64,000 nucleotides of DNA from Candidatus Hydrogenedentota bacterium (GTDB lineage: Bacteria; Hydrogenedentota; Hydrogenedentia; Hydrogenedentales; JAGMZX01), in NCBI GenBank assembly GCA_029556545.1, contig JAKQEQ010000073.1, positions 41,439 to 105,438 of the forward strand, written 5' to 3'. A model generated the notes under the pieces. That model was given only the letters and a program-made list of their open reading frames with translations. It made no database searches and was not told the DNA's origin. Position numbers and translations under genes: made by a program. Positions 50,386 to 59,035 of the stretch are shown piece after piece (within the stretch, counting starts at the first letter, position 1; each line of letters begins with the position of its first letter).

Positions 50386-53139
50386 ATGGGTGTGCGTGGG
50401 AAGCGGAAGGGACTGAAAGCGTATCCCGATCTCGACATGGTCCGGCAGGAGGCCATGGCGTTCGCGAAGATCGGCCTTTACCGCTATCGGTTCGACGGGC
50501 GTGTAGTCTTCATGGACGAACGCGCCCTTCGGATTTTCGAGCTTGAAGACCGATTTCCAAGTCCGGCCGACGTGGCGAACCGCACGCTCGCCGACCTGTT
50601 CGTCTACACCACGCCCCCCGGAGCCATGCGGCAGGAAATCCGGAATCGCGGCGAGTTGCACGACCGGGAGTGGTCTTTCAAGACCCTGAAGGGGACGCTG
50701 AAGTGGGTCGTCGAGGATTCGTACCTTGTTCCCGATCCTGAATCGGGAGAGGAGGCCATACAGGTACTGTGCCGCGACATCACGGACGAGAAGCGCGCGC
50801 ATCGGGCCCTCGCGGAAACTGAGGAAAAATACCGCATGCTGGTGGATGCGCTGCCCTTTTCCCTTTCGATTCTTCAGGACGAGAAGATCGTCTATGCAAA
50901 CCCGGCTACATTGCGCATGCTCGGCCTCGAATCTCTGGACCAGTTGCGCGGACGCGACATCGGGGCCGGCGTCGCCGAGTCGGAGAAGGTTCGGCTCCGC
51001 GAGTACGCGCAGCAACGCATCGAGGGCGCCACGTCACCGCCATCCCACTATGAGACGATCCTGCTCCGTGAGAACGGCGAGTCCTTTCCGGCGGAAGTCT
51101 TTATCGACCGCATTACCTTCGGCGGCCGCCTCGCGCTCCAGGCGCTTGTGATCGACATCAGTGAGCGTCAGCGGGCACAGCAGGCCCTCATCGAGAGCGA
51201 GGAACGCTATCGAAGCATCCTCGAAAACATCGCCGAGGGCTATTACGAAGTCGATCTCGAAGGCAACTTGACCTTCTTCAATCCGGCGTTGTGCCGCATA
51301 TTCGGGTACCCGGCAGAGGAGTTGCTGGGTCTCAATTACCGCCACTATTACCGCGACGAAGCCGCTATTCGCCGGGCGTATCGCACCTACCGAGAAGTCT
51401 ACAAGACCGGCCAGCCCGTGCACCTGATTGACTGGCGGATCATGTGCAAGAACGGCGCCGAGGCCATACTCGAAGTATCCATTAACCTTATGCGCGACCG
51501 GAGCGGCGCTCCCGTCGGGTTTCGCGGCATCGCCCGCGACGTCACGGCGCGCAAGCTCGCCGAGGGCAAGCTGCAGGAGGCCGAGGCCCGGTATCGCGAA
51601 CTCTTCGAGAACGCCAATGATATTCTGTACACGCACGATTTGGCGGGCACGCTGACGTCGGTGAACAAGACCGCACTTGAGATAAGCGGCTACGCGGCGG
51701 AGGAGGTATTGGGCCGCAGCGTCCTCGATCTGTTGGCGCCGGAGTGCCGCGCCGAGGCATTCCGGATGGTCCAGCGCAAGCTCAGCGGCGAGGACACAGC
51801 GACCCGTTACGAATCCGTCCTGGTCAGCAAGAGCGGCGCGCGCATCCCGGTCGAGGTCAGCACGCGCCTCATCCGCGAGAACGGCGTTCCGGCGGGCGTC
51901 CAAGGCATCGCGCGCGACATCACCGAGCGCAAGCGCGCGGAGGCGGAGCGCCTGCGGCTCGAAGCGCAGATACAGCATACGCAGAAGCTCGAGGGGCTCG
52001 GCGTGCTTGCCGGCGGCATCGCCCACGATTTCAATAACCTGCTCGTGGGCATTCTCGGCAACGCGGGCCTCGCGCTCACTCGACTTTCCGACAGCGCCCC
52101 CGCCCGACCCTTCGTCGAGAAAATCGAGGCCACCGCCCAGCGCGCCGCCGAATTGACCAACCAGATGCTCGCCTACGCGGGCAAAGGCACATTCGAGGTT
52201 CGGCCCGTGCACCTGCCCACGCTGGCCCGGGAAATGACCCAGCTTCTGGCCGCCTCGATCTCGAAAACCGCGCTGCTGCGCTATGATTTCGAGCCAGACC
52301 TCCCCCTGATTCGCGGCGACATCGCCCAATTACACCAAGTGATAATGAACCTCGTTACCAACGCAAGCGACGCTATCGGCGACCGGTCCGGCACGATCAC
52401 CATACGTACCGGTACTGTCGTCCTCGAGCGGGAACAACTGGTGGAAACCTATCTGCACGACGATTTCGAGCCGGGACCGTACGTCTGTCTCGAAGTGGCG
52501 GACACGGGCTGCGGCATGGACGCCGAGACGCAGAAGCGCATGTTTGATCCCTTCTTCAGCACGAAATTCGCGGGTCGCGGACTCGGCCTTGCCGCCGTAC
52601 TCGGGATTGTCCGCAGCCATCGCGGCGCCATCCGCATCCAGAGCCAACCCGGGGCAGGCACCACGTTCCAGGTGTTTTTCCCCGCAGTGCCGCGCACGGT
52701 CGCGGTGGAAGGCGAAGCGCCGCCTATCGACCCGGACGCCGAGGTTCGCCGGTGGCGCGGCAACGGGCTCGTGCTCATCGTCGATGACGAGAAGCGGGTG
52801 CGTGACGTGGCCAAGTCCATACTCGAACACCGGGGTTTCCAGACCTTGACCGCGGTGGACGGGCGGGAGGGCGTGCGTCTCTTCGCGGAATACAGCGACC
52901 AGATTCGCCTCGTTCTGCTTGACCTGACCATGCCGGGCCTCGACGGCAACGCCGTGCTCGCCGAAATCCGGCGCATGCGCGCCGACGTGCCCGTCATCCT
53001 GTCAAGCGGCTATACGAAGCAGGACGTGGTCGCCGAGGCCAGCGAACAGGACGCCTTCGCGTTTATCCAGAAGCCTTATCTTCCCGTCGATCTCATCCGA
53101 ATCGTGCGCGATGCGCTGAGCACCGGGGGAGGGGCGTAA
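50386..53139 (+). CDS. Multi-PAS hybrid histidine kinase
   Basis: A 917-residue cytoplasmic sensor with no membrane segment. Four PAS domains occupy about residues 20-515 (boundaries marked by 'DITDEKRAHRAL', 'DISERQRAQQAL', 'DVTARKLAEGKL', 'DITERKRAEAER'). The dimerisation/phospho-acceptor site is 'LAGGIAHDFNNLL' (H near 546). The ATPase domain has 'VMNLVTNASDAI' (N box) and 'ADTGCGMDAET' (G1 box). A C-terminal receiver has phospho-acceptor D near 845 ('LVLLDLTMPGLDG'). It probably autophosphorylates in response to cytoplasmic redox or ligand signals. No output regulator is adjacent. Confidence 0.92.
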   Translation: MGVRGKRKGLKAYPDLDMVRQEAMAFAKIGLYRYRFDGRVVFMDERALRIFELEDRFPSPADVANRTLADLFVYTTPPGAMRQEIRNRGELHDREWSFKTLKGTLKWVVEDSYLVPDPESGEEAIQVLCRDITDEKRAHRALAETEEKYRMLVDALPFSLSILQDEKIVYANPATLRMLGLESLDQLRGRDIGAGVAESEKVRLREYAQQRIEGATSPPSHYETILLRENGESFPAEVFIDRITFGGRLALQALVIDISERQRAQQALIESEERYRSILENIAEGYYEVDLEGNLTFFNPALCRIFGYPAEELLGLNYRHYYRDEAAIRRAYRTYREVYKTGQPVHLIDWRIMCKNGAEAILEVSINLMRDRSGAPVGFRGIARDVTARKLAEGKLQEAEARYRELFENANDILYTHDLAGTLTSVNKTALEISGYAAEEVLGRSVLDLLAPECRAEAFRMVQRKLSGEDTATRYESVLVSKSGARIPVEVSTRLIRENGVPAGVQGIARDITERKRAEAERLRLEAQIQHTQKLEGLGVLAGGIAHDFNNLLVGILGNAGLALTRLSDSAPARPFVEKIEATAQRAAELTNQMLAYAGKGTFEVRPVHLPTLAREMTQLLAASISKTALLRYDFEPDLPLIRGDIAQLHQVIMNLVTNASDAIGDRSGTITIRTGTVVLEREQLVETYLHDDFEPGPYVCLEVADTGCGMDAETQKRMFDPFFSTKFAGRGLGLAAVLGIVRSHRGAIRIQSQPGAGTTFQVFFPAVPRTVAVEGEAPPIDPDAEVRRWRGNGLVLIVDDEKRVRDVAKSILEHRGFQTLTAVDGREGVRLFAEYSDQIRLVLLDLTMPGLDGNAVLAEIRRMRADVPVILSSGYTKQDVVAEASEQDAFAFIQKPYLPVDLIRIVRDALSTGGGA

Positions 53140-53328
53140 CGGCCAGTCTCTTGCGCGCACCGGCGCACTCGACGCTACCCTCGCCGCCGCGGAGGCGGCG
53201 AACGGGGGACACAGCGTGTGAACCGCGATGTCCCCTTCGAACGAGTCGAAAGCCCTTGAAAACAAAGGTCTCACGTGTCATAATGTGCGACAGTTTCTTA
53301 CAAGCAGTTAACAGAGTATATTACTGGA

Positions 53329-54117
53329 GTGGAAGTTCTCATTCTCGATACGCCGGAGGCGGCGGCGGAGCTGACGGCGCGGGTCATCGCGAAGGCGCTG
53401 CGCGACAATCCGCACCTGACGCTCGGCCTCGCGACGGGCCGCACGATGGAGCGGGTCTACGGGCTGCTTGTGCGAATGCACCGCGAGGAAAGGCTCGATT
53501 TCTCGCTCGCCTGCACCTTCAACCTAGATGAATACATCGGCGTATCCGCCGACAGCCCAAACTCATACCACCACTACATGTATGAACACCTGTTCCGGCA
53601 CATCAACATCAACTTGCGGCATGCGCACCTGCCAAACGGCATGGCCGCGGACAGCGCCGCCGAGTGCCGTCAGTACGAGTCGGCCATCAAGAACCACGGT
53701 GGCATCGATCTGCAATTGCTCGGCATCGGTCGATCCGGACATGTCGGGTTCAATGAACCCCTGTCCGCACTGTTCTCTCGTACCCGCGAGAAAGCGCTTT
53801 CCCCGGAGACCATCGCGCAAAACAGCCGCCTATTCGTGGGGGATGAGCCCATGCCGCGCCGGGCGATCACGATGGGCGTGGGCACGATCCTCGAGTCGCG
53901 GCGCTGTCTGCTGCTGGCCACGGGCGCGGAGAAGGCCGCGATCATCGCGAAGGCGGTGGAAGGGCCAATTACGGGGATGATCTCCGCGACGGCGCTGCAA
54001 TTGCATCCGCACTGCACCGTGATCGTGGACGAAGCCGCCGCGGCGCAACTGGAAAATACGGAGTATTATCGCTGGATATTTGAGAACGAACCGGAGTGGG
54101 AAGAATTCCGATGTTGA
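53329..54117 (+). CDS. nagB: Glucosamine-6-phosphate deaminase
   Basis: A 262-residue NagB protein. Substrate and catalytic motifs are 'GLATGRTMERVY', 'FNLDEYIGV' (D67, proton abstraction), 'GIGRSGHVGFNEP' (H138, E143), and 'LSALFSRTREKALSP'. It converts glucosamine-6-phosphate to fructose-6-phosphate and ammonia. The residue aligned with E. coli D141 is Ser; Thr or Ser there is common in other bacterial NagB proteins. The start is GTG 53329. A TATATT ends 6 bases before it, so the mRNA might be leaderless (inference). It overlaps the next gene by 7 bases. Confidence 0.9.
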   Translation: MEVLILDTPEAAAELTARVIAKALRDNPHLTLGLATGRTMERVYGLLVRMHREERLDFSLACTFNLDEYIGVSADSPNSYHHYMYEHLFRHININLRHAHLPNGMAADSAAECRQYESAIKNHGGIDLQLLGIGRSGHVGFNEPLSALFSRTREKALSPETIAQNSRLFVGDEPMPRRAITMGVGTILESRRCLLLATGAEKAAIIAKAVEGPITGMISATALQLHPHCTVIVDEAAAAQLENTEYYRWIFENEPEWEEFRC

Positions 54118-54950
54118 CGGGCGGGCACCGGGGCAGTGACGCCGGGAAGGGTACACAGTTGAAAAACGTCGAGACAAAGTTGATCGAGGAGTTTCTGGTC
54201 GAGACCGGGGACTACGTGCGGGAGCGCTACGCGGCCCGGGAGCGGGTGGCGGTGGTGGCGAAGGCGCACGCGAGCGATTTGTTGACGGAAGTCGATCTCA
54301 CCGTGCAGAAACGGGCGGTCGAGGCGGTGGCGCGCGCCTTTCCTCGCGACGCGTTCATCGGCGAGGAGGAGGGGCTGGCCCGTTTTCCCGCCAATCCCGA
54401 CGGGCGCTGCTGGGTCATGGACCCTATCGACGGCACGTACAACTTCGTGCGCGGCCTGCTACCCATGTTCGGCGTGTCGCTGGCTTTCGTCGAGCACGGC
54501 GTACCTCAGGCGGGCGGCGTGCTATTTCCGGTGACGGGCGACTTGCTGATCGCCGAGCGTGGGGGAGGAGCGTATCGAAACGGCCAACGTATCCGGGTAT
54601 CGACCGTACGCACCTTAGAAGAGTGCTCGCTCGGCGTTGATTTCGGAGATGGCGGGGACCGGATCAGCCTGTTCGAGCGAGGCGCGGGATTGCTGCGGGC
54701 CGTGGGGCAGCTGCGGTGCCTGGGTTGTGCCGTGCTGTCGCTATGTCAGATAGCGACAGGCGATGCGGACGCTTACGTGCACCTGACGTTGACGCCGTGG
54801 GACTATGCCGCTTCGCAGATCATCGTGGAAGAGGCCGGGGGGAGGGCCTCGCGATTGGACGGCGGTCCCTTGCGGCTTTTCGACGGCAAACGGGGCGTGC
54901 TTTTCAGCAACAGCGCTCTGCATGATGCGATCGTGGAACTGTTCGACTGA
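54111..54950 (+). CDS. Inositol monophosphatase family protein
   Basis: A 279-residue sugar/inositol phosphatase. Metal motifs: 'FIGEEEG' (E84-E87 region), 'DPIDGTYNFVRG' (104-115) and the C-terminal 'TPWDYAASQIIVEEAGG'. It hydrolyses inositol-1-phosphate or related sugar phosphates with Mg2+. ATG 54111 is preceded by GGGAAG at seven bases and overlaps the nagB stop. A TTG at 54160, also with a good ribosome site, would remove 16 residues that are outside the family core and is an alternative start. It is co-transcribed with nagB. Confidence 0.88.
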   Translation: MLTGGHRGSDAGKGTQLKNVETKLIEEFLVETGDYVRERYAARERVAVVAKAHASDLLTEVDLTVQKRAVEAVARAFPRDAFIGEEEGLARFPANPDGRCWVMDPIDGTYNFVRGLLPMFGVSLAFVEHGVPQAGGVLFPVTGDLLIAERGGGAYRNGQRIRVSTVRTLEECSLGVDFGDGGDRISLFERGAGLLRAVGQLRCLGCAVLSLCQIATGDADAYVHLTLTPWDYAASQIIVEEAGGRASRLDGGPLRLFDGKRGVLFSNSALHDAIVELFD

Positions 54951-55075
54951 CGGCGTATCGTACCGGCCTCGTCCATACCGTCGGCGCCGCTTGGTTTTCT
55001 TGTCTCTTCCGCTTCCCCACACACATCACACCGCAGTAACCGCCCCTCACCCCCCGCCCAAATTCGGCGAATGTG

Positions 55076-55084
55076 TGGTATGAT
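55076..55084 (+). promoter_or_regulatory. Putative extended -10 promoter of the subtilase gene
   Basis: TGGTATGAT (TGnTATGAT), about 93 bases before ATG 55177, without a clear -35. Confidence 0.4.
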
Positions 55085-55176
55085 AACGCGCAGATCGCGG
55101 ACGGGCTGTGTCGTCAGGTTGCGCAGGGGCGTGCAGACGCAGGCGAAACGACGCAACAAGTGAGGTGTACGGCATC

Positions 55177-58100
55177 ATGTTCGCTCACATTGCGGGACTT
55201 GCGGCAGGCACTGTATTGCTCATCGGGGCCGCCCTGCCGGGGGCGCCGGGAAACACCGTTCCCGCCGGGGGAGACGATGCGCGCGCCTACCTCGTCGAAT
55301 TGCACGCACCTCCCGCGGCGAAGGTCTATGCCGCCCACTTGGCCGCGAAGGCGGACGCGCGGGCGAGTGTGGCGGCTACGCGGGCGCACCTTGAGGCGCT
55401 GGAAGCAGCCCAGGGGGAATTGATCCGGGCGCTTGGCTGGGAGCTGCCCGACGTACCCGTGCTGTACCAGGTTCGTCGCGTCTTGAATGGCGTCGCCGTG
55501 ATCGCGACGGGCGAGGAAGCCGCGGAGATCGAGCGGATCCCGGGCGTGGCGCGGGTGAGTATGCTGCCGGTGCTGTACCCGAGTCTGACCACCAGCGTCC
55601 CGTTCATCGAGGCGCAACGGGTCTGGGGACAGGAGTCCACAGGCTTCACGGGTCGTGGCGTGCGCATCGGCATAATCGATACGGGTATCGATTACTTGCA
55701 CCCGAATTTCGGCGGCCCGGGCACTCCCGCGGCATACCAGCAGAACAGCCGCATCGTGATCGGAGACGCGCCCTACCCGAACGAGAAGGTCGTCGGGGGC
55801 TTCGATTTCGCGGGCGAGTACTACAATCCCGGCGACTCGCTCTATCGCGTTCCTATTCCCGACCCTGACCCGACAGACACGCGCGGTCACGGCACGCACG
55901 TCGCGTCGATTGCCGCGGGCTATGGGATCACTATACTGCCGACGCGGCATCCGGGGCCGTACGAGGAGTCGACGGACTTTTCGAGGTACTTGATCGGGCC
56001 GGGCGTGGCGCCGGAGGCACTGCTCTACGCCTTGAAGGTGTTTGGAGACACGGGCGGCACGAATCTGGTGCCGCAGGCGATTGATTGGGCGGTGGATCCC
56101 GACGATGACGGCGACTTCTCGGACCATTTGGACGTGATAAATCTATCGCTGGGCGCGGCCTACGCCGTGCTCCCGGACACCATGGCGTCCGCCTGCGACT
56201 CTGCGGTCCAGGTGGGGGTTATCGTGTGTATCTCCGCGGGGAACAACGGCGACGTCTTCTTTGTGTTGGACACCCCCGGTGCGTCGCCGCGGGCGTTGTG
56301 CGTGGCCGCATCCGAGGACCTGGACGACACGTACACGGGGGCAAGCGCGCCACTTATCCCGGACACCTTGGCGACGTTCTCCAGCCGAGGCCCCGTGCCC
56401 GAGGGACAAAATGCTATTCTCAAGCCGGACCTCTGCGCGCCGGGGGTCGGCATCACGGCGGCGCGGGCCCTCGCCGTAAACCGGGAGACGCTCGCCATCC
56501 GTTTCAGCGGGACCTCGATGGCGGCGCCGCACGTGGCGGGCGTCATGGCGCTCTTGCGCGAACAGCACCCGGACTGGACCGCCGCGGAACTCAAGGCGCT
56601 GGTCATGAACACGGCGACGCACGATGTGTACCTCGGCGAGCCCGACGCGTCGCCCCGCGCGGGCACGTCGCGCGTCGGCGCCGGGCGCGTGAACGCGGCG
56701 GCGGCCGCCGCCGCGGAAGTGATTGTATTCAACGCCGTGCGCCCGGATCTCGTCAGCCTCCCGTTTCGGACGAAGGACGTCCGCGATTTCACGCGGGAAA
56801 CGTTGATCTGCCGTGTCGTGAACAAGGGCGCGAATACGGTCCGTTTCGAGATTTCGCTGGATTCGGTCATCGCGGCCCCGGGCGTCGCGTTACGACTCTA
56901 CGAAACGGACACCGGCCCGATTGCGCCGGGCGCTTCCGTCGAGTTCCCCGTTATCCTCGAGGCCACCGCGTCGGCCATGAAGCACGTTCGCGGGGCGGAC
57001 GTGGGGGAGACGCAACTCGGCTTCCCGCGCCAGTGGATGACCGAGGTTTCGGGCTACGTGACGCTTACGCCTTACGATGCGGGGCCCCGCCTGCGTTTGG
57101 CGTACTACGCCGCGCCGCGGCCCGCCGCCGCAGTCCGAGCCGCCACGTCCGTGTTGGATGTCTCCGCTTCTTCAAGAGTCTCATTGGATTTGATTGGGGA
57201 CGGATTCGAGGGCCCGAACCCGCCGGTCGATGTGGTGTCGCTCGTGACGCCGGCGGCGTTGATGTGGGTCAGCCCCCAGGCACAGAACCCTTTTGCCCGG
57301 AGTACACCCGGCGATCTCCGTTACGTGGGGATACAAAGCGACTACCACGACGTGAACCGTGTTACGGCGCGAACCACCGTGTCGTTCGCCATCGCGGCGT
57401 TCGGAGAATGGCATACGCCCGCGAGCGGCTACTACCTCGTCCGCGTCGACATCAATCGCGACGGCTGGCCGGACTACACGGTCTACAATGGCATCTTCTG
57501 GGAGCCGTTCAGCGAAGTCCCCTTTCAACTGAGCGATATCCTCGTTACCGTGCGCGGGCTTTGGGATTCGCTCTATCAGGGTCTTGCAAACGGCCTGCCC
57601 ATCAACTACTTCTCGCCGGACGTCCGGGATACGGTCGCTTTTCGCGGAAGCGTCTTGGTCCTGCCGATTTCCGCGCATTCACTCGGCCTGCGCGACAGCG
57701 GGCGTTCGAGTTTCGACTTCTGGGTCGATACCTTCTTCTCCGAACGCGCGTTCAGGACCGGTATCCCCGATGATCGGTCCGCCGTGCTTTACCACGATAT
57801 CAAGGCGCCGGGACTGCGTTTCCCGGACGGGAATCCGGCCCCGCCGAGGCGGAGTCGAGGCGGCGATTCGATCGTCGTCGAGGTGGACAGCGAAGCCTAT
57901 GCGCACAGCAAGACGAAGGGCGTGCTGCTCCTGCACCATCATAACCGCATCGAGGACCGGGCCGAGTGGGTAAAGGTCATCACCGACGGCGACAGCGACC
58001 TCGACGGTATCCCCGACGTCATCGAGGGGGTCGAAGACTTCGACGGCGACGGGGCGCCCAACCTCCTCGACCCCGATGCGGACGGCGACACCTTACTCGA

Positions 58101-58887
58101 CAAGGACGAGGGAACGGACGACGTGGACGGCGACGGTTGGCCCAATTTTCTTGACCTGGACTCGGACGGCGACGGCATCCCCGATCGGGTCGAAAGCCTC
58201 GATGACGCAGACCGGGACGGCAACCCCAACGCTTACGACTTCGACTCGGACGGCGACGGGGTCCTGGACGCCATCGAAGGCGCGGACGACGCGGACGGCG
58301 ACGGGGTTCCGAACTGCCTGGACCTGGACGCGGACGGTGATACGCTGCCTGACTGGTTCGAGGGCATCGACGATATTGATGGCGACGGTGTCCCCAGTTT
58401 TCTCGATCTCGACTCCGACGGCGACGGCCTGTGCGATTACGACGAGGCGAACGTCTATTTCACGAACCCCTATGACCGCGACACCGACGGCGACGGCATC
58501 GATGACGGCGACGAAATCGCGCGGGGCACGGATCCGCTCACGGCGGAGCCGCCGCCGCCGACCGACTCGGTGCGCGCGACAATCGGCGCTTACGCCGACC
58601 GCGTGCAAGTCTGGTGGACGGCGGTACCCGGCAAGACCACCTACCGCGTGTATCGCACGACCACCGACAACCCGGACACGGCAATTCCGGTATCGAACTG
58701 GATAGCGGAGACGGTCCACGTGGACTACACGGCGGATTCCCCGCGTGAGCAGCGAGTAGGCGGCTGCAGCGGATACGTCACCGAATTCACCTATTACACC
58801 TACTTTGTCAAGGCGCGGAATCCCGGTGGCGAGAGCCTATGGAGCGCCGGCGCCGTAGGTTGCCGCGGCGGCCCCGCCACACGCTGA
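55177..58887 (+). CDS. Secreted subtilisin-like serine protease with TSP3 repeats
   Basis: A 1236-residue exported protease with signal peptide 'IAGLAAGTVLLIGAALPG' and an inhibitor-I9-like propeptide. The S8 triad is intact: Asp near 168 ('IGIIDTGIDYLHP'), His near 237 ('RGHGTHVASIAAG') and Ser near 447 ('FSGTSMAAPHVAG'). A large insert between Asp and His/Ser regions holds acidic loops. After about residue 600 come beta-rich domains. Residues about 938-1115 form five to six TSP3-like calcium repeats ('DSDGDGIPDRVESLDDADRD'). A fibronectin-III-like C-terminus follows ('VQVWWTAVPGKTTYRVYR'). ATG 55177 is chosen for the signal peptide. It probably acts on the cell surface or outside. Confidence 0.9.
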   Translation: MFAHIAGLAAGTVLLIGAALPGAPGNTVPAGGDDARAYLVELHAPPAAKVYAAHLAAKADARASVAATRAHLEALEAAQGELIRALGWELPDVPVLYQVRRVLNGVAVIATGEEAAEIERIPGVARVSMLPVLYPSLTTSVPFIEAQRVWGQESTGFTGRGVRIGIIDTGIDYLHPNFGGPGTPAAYQQNSRIVIGDAPYPNEKVVGGFDFAGEYYNPGDSLYRVPIPDPDPTDTRGHGTHVASIAAGYGITILPTRHPGPYEESTDFSRYLIGPGVAPEALLYALKVFGDTGGTNLVPQAIDWAVDPDDDGDFSDHLDVINLSLGAAYAVLPDTMASACDSAVQVGVIVCISAGNNGDVFFVLDTPGASPRALCVAASEDLDDTYTGASAPLIPDTLATFSSRGPVPEGQNAILKPDLCAPGVGITAARALAVNRETLAIRFSGTSMAAPHVAGVMALLREQHPDWTAAELKALVMNTATHDVYLGEPDASPRAGTSRVGAGRVNAAAAAAAEVIVFNAVRPDLVSLPFRTKDVRDFTRETLICRVVNKGANTVRFEISLDSVIAAPGVALRLYETDTGPIAPGASVEFPVILEATASAMKHVRGADVGETQLGFPRQWMTEVSGYVTLTPYDAGPRLRLAYYAAPRPAAAVRAATSVLDVSASSRVSLDLIGDGFEGPNPPVDVVSLVTPAALMWVSPQAQNPFARSTPGDLRYVGIQSDYHDVNRVTARTTVSFAIAAFGEWHTPASGYYLVRVDINRDGWPDYTVYNGIFWEPFSEVPFQLSDILVTVRGLWDSLYQGLANGLPINYFSPDVRDTVAFRGSVLVLPISAHSLGLRDSGRSSFDFWVDTFFSERAFRTGIPDDRSAVLYHDIKAPGLRFPDGNPAPPRRSRGGDSIVVEVDSEAYAHSKTKGVLLLHHHNRIEDRAEWVKVITDGDSDLDGIPDVIEGVEDFDGDGAPNLLDPDADGDTLLDKDEGTDDVDGDGWPNFLDLDSDGDGIPDRVESLDDADRDGNPNAYDFDSDGDGVLDAIEGADDADGDGVPNCLDLDADGDTLPDWFEGIDDIDGDGVPSFLDLDSDGDGLCDYDEANVYFTNPYDRDTDGDGIDDGDEIARGTDPLTAEPPPPTDSVRATIGAYADRVQVWWTAVPGKTTYRVYRTTTDNPDTAIPVSNWIAETVHVDYTADSPREQRVGGCSGYVTEFTYYTYFVKARNPGGESLWSAGAVGCRGGPATR
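57985..58530 (+). repeat. TSP3-type tandem repeat coding block
   Basis: Repeated units of roughly 28-32 codons, each with one or two DxDGDGxPD loops. They alternate 'DGDG.PN.LDLD' with 'DGD..PD..EG.DD'. Related units recur at the DNA level (GACGGCGACGG words). Confidence 0.8.
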
Positions 58888-59035
58888 CCCACACCTTACC
58901 CGGTCTCCTTTGTCCCGGGCGGCCCATGCCGATCGTGCGTCCATCCCGTAAACCGTTCGTGACTTGAAAAGACCGACGATGCCCGAGAATACTTGCGGTT
59001 CTTCACAACGCGACTTGCGCGCAGGGAGAGGCGAC

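Noticed and set aside
53700-53770. NagB lacking the Asp of E. coli D141
   Set aside because: Ser or Thr at this position is common in other bacterial NagB proteins, so not evidence of inactivity.
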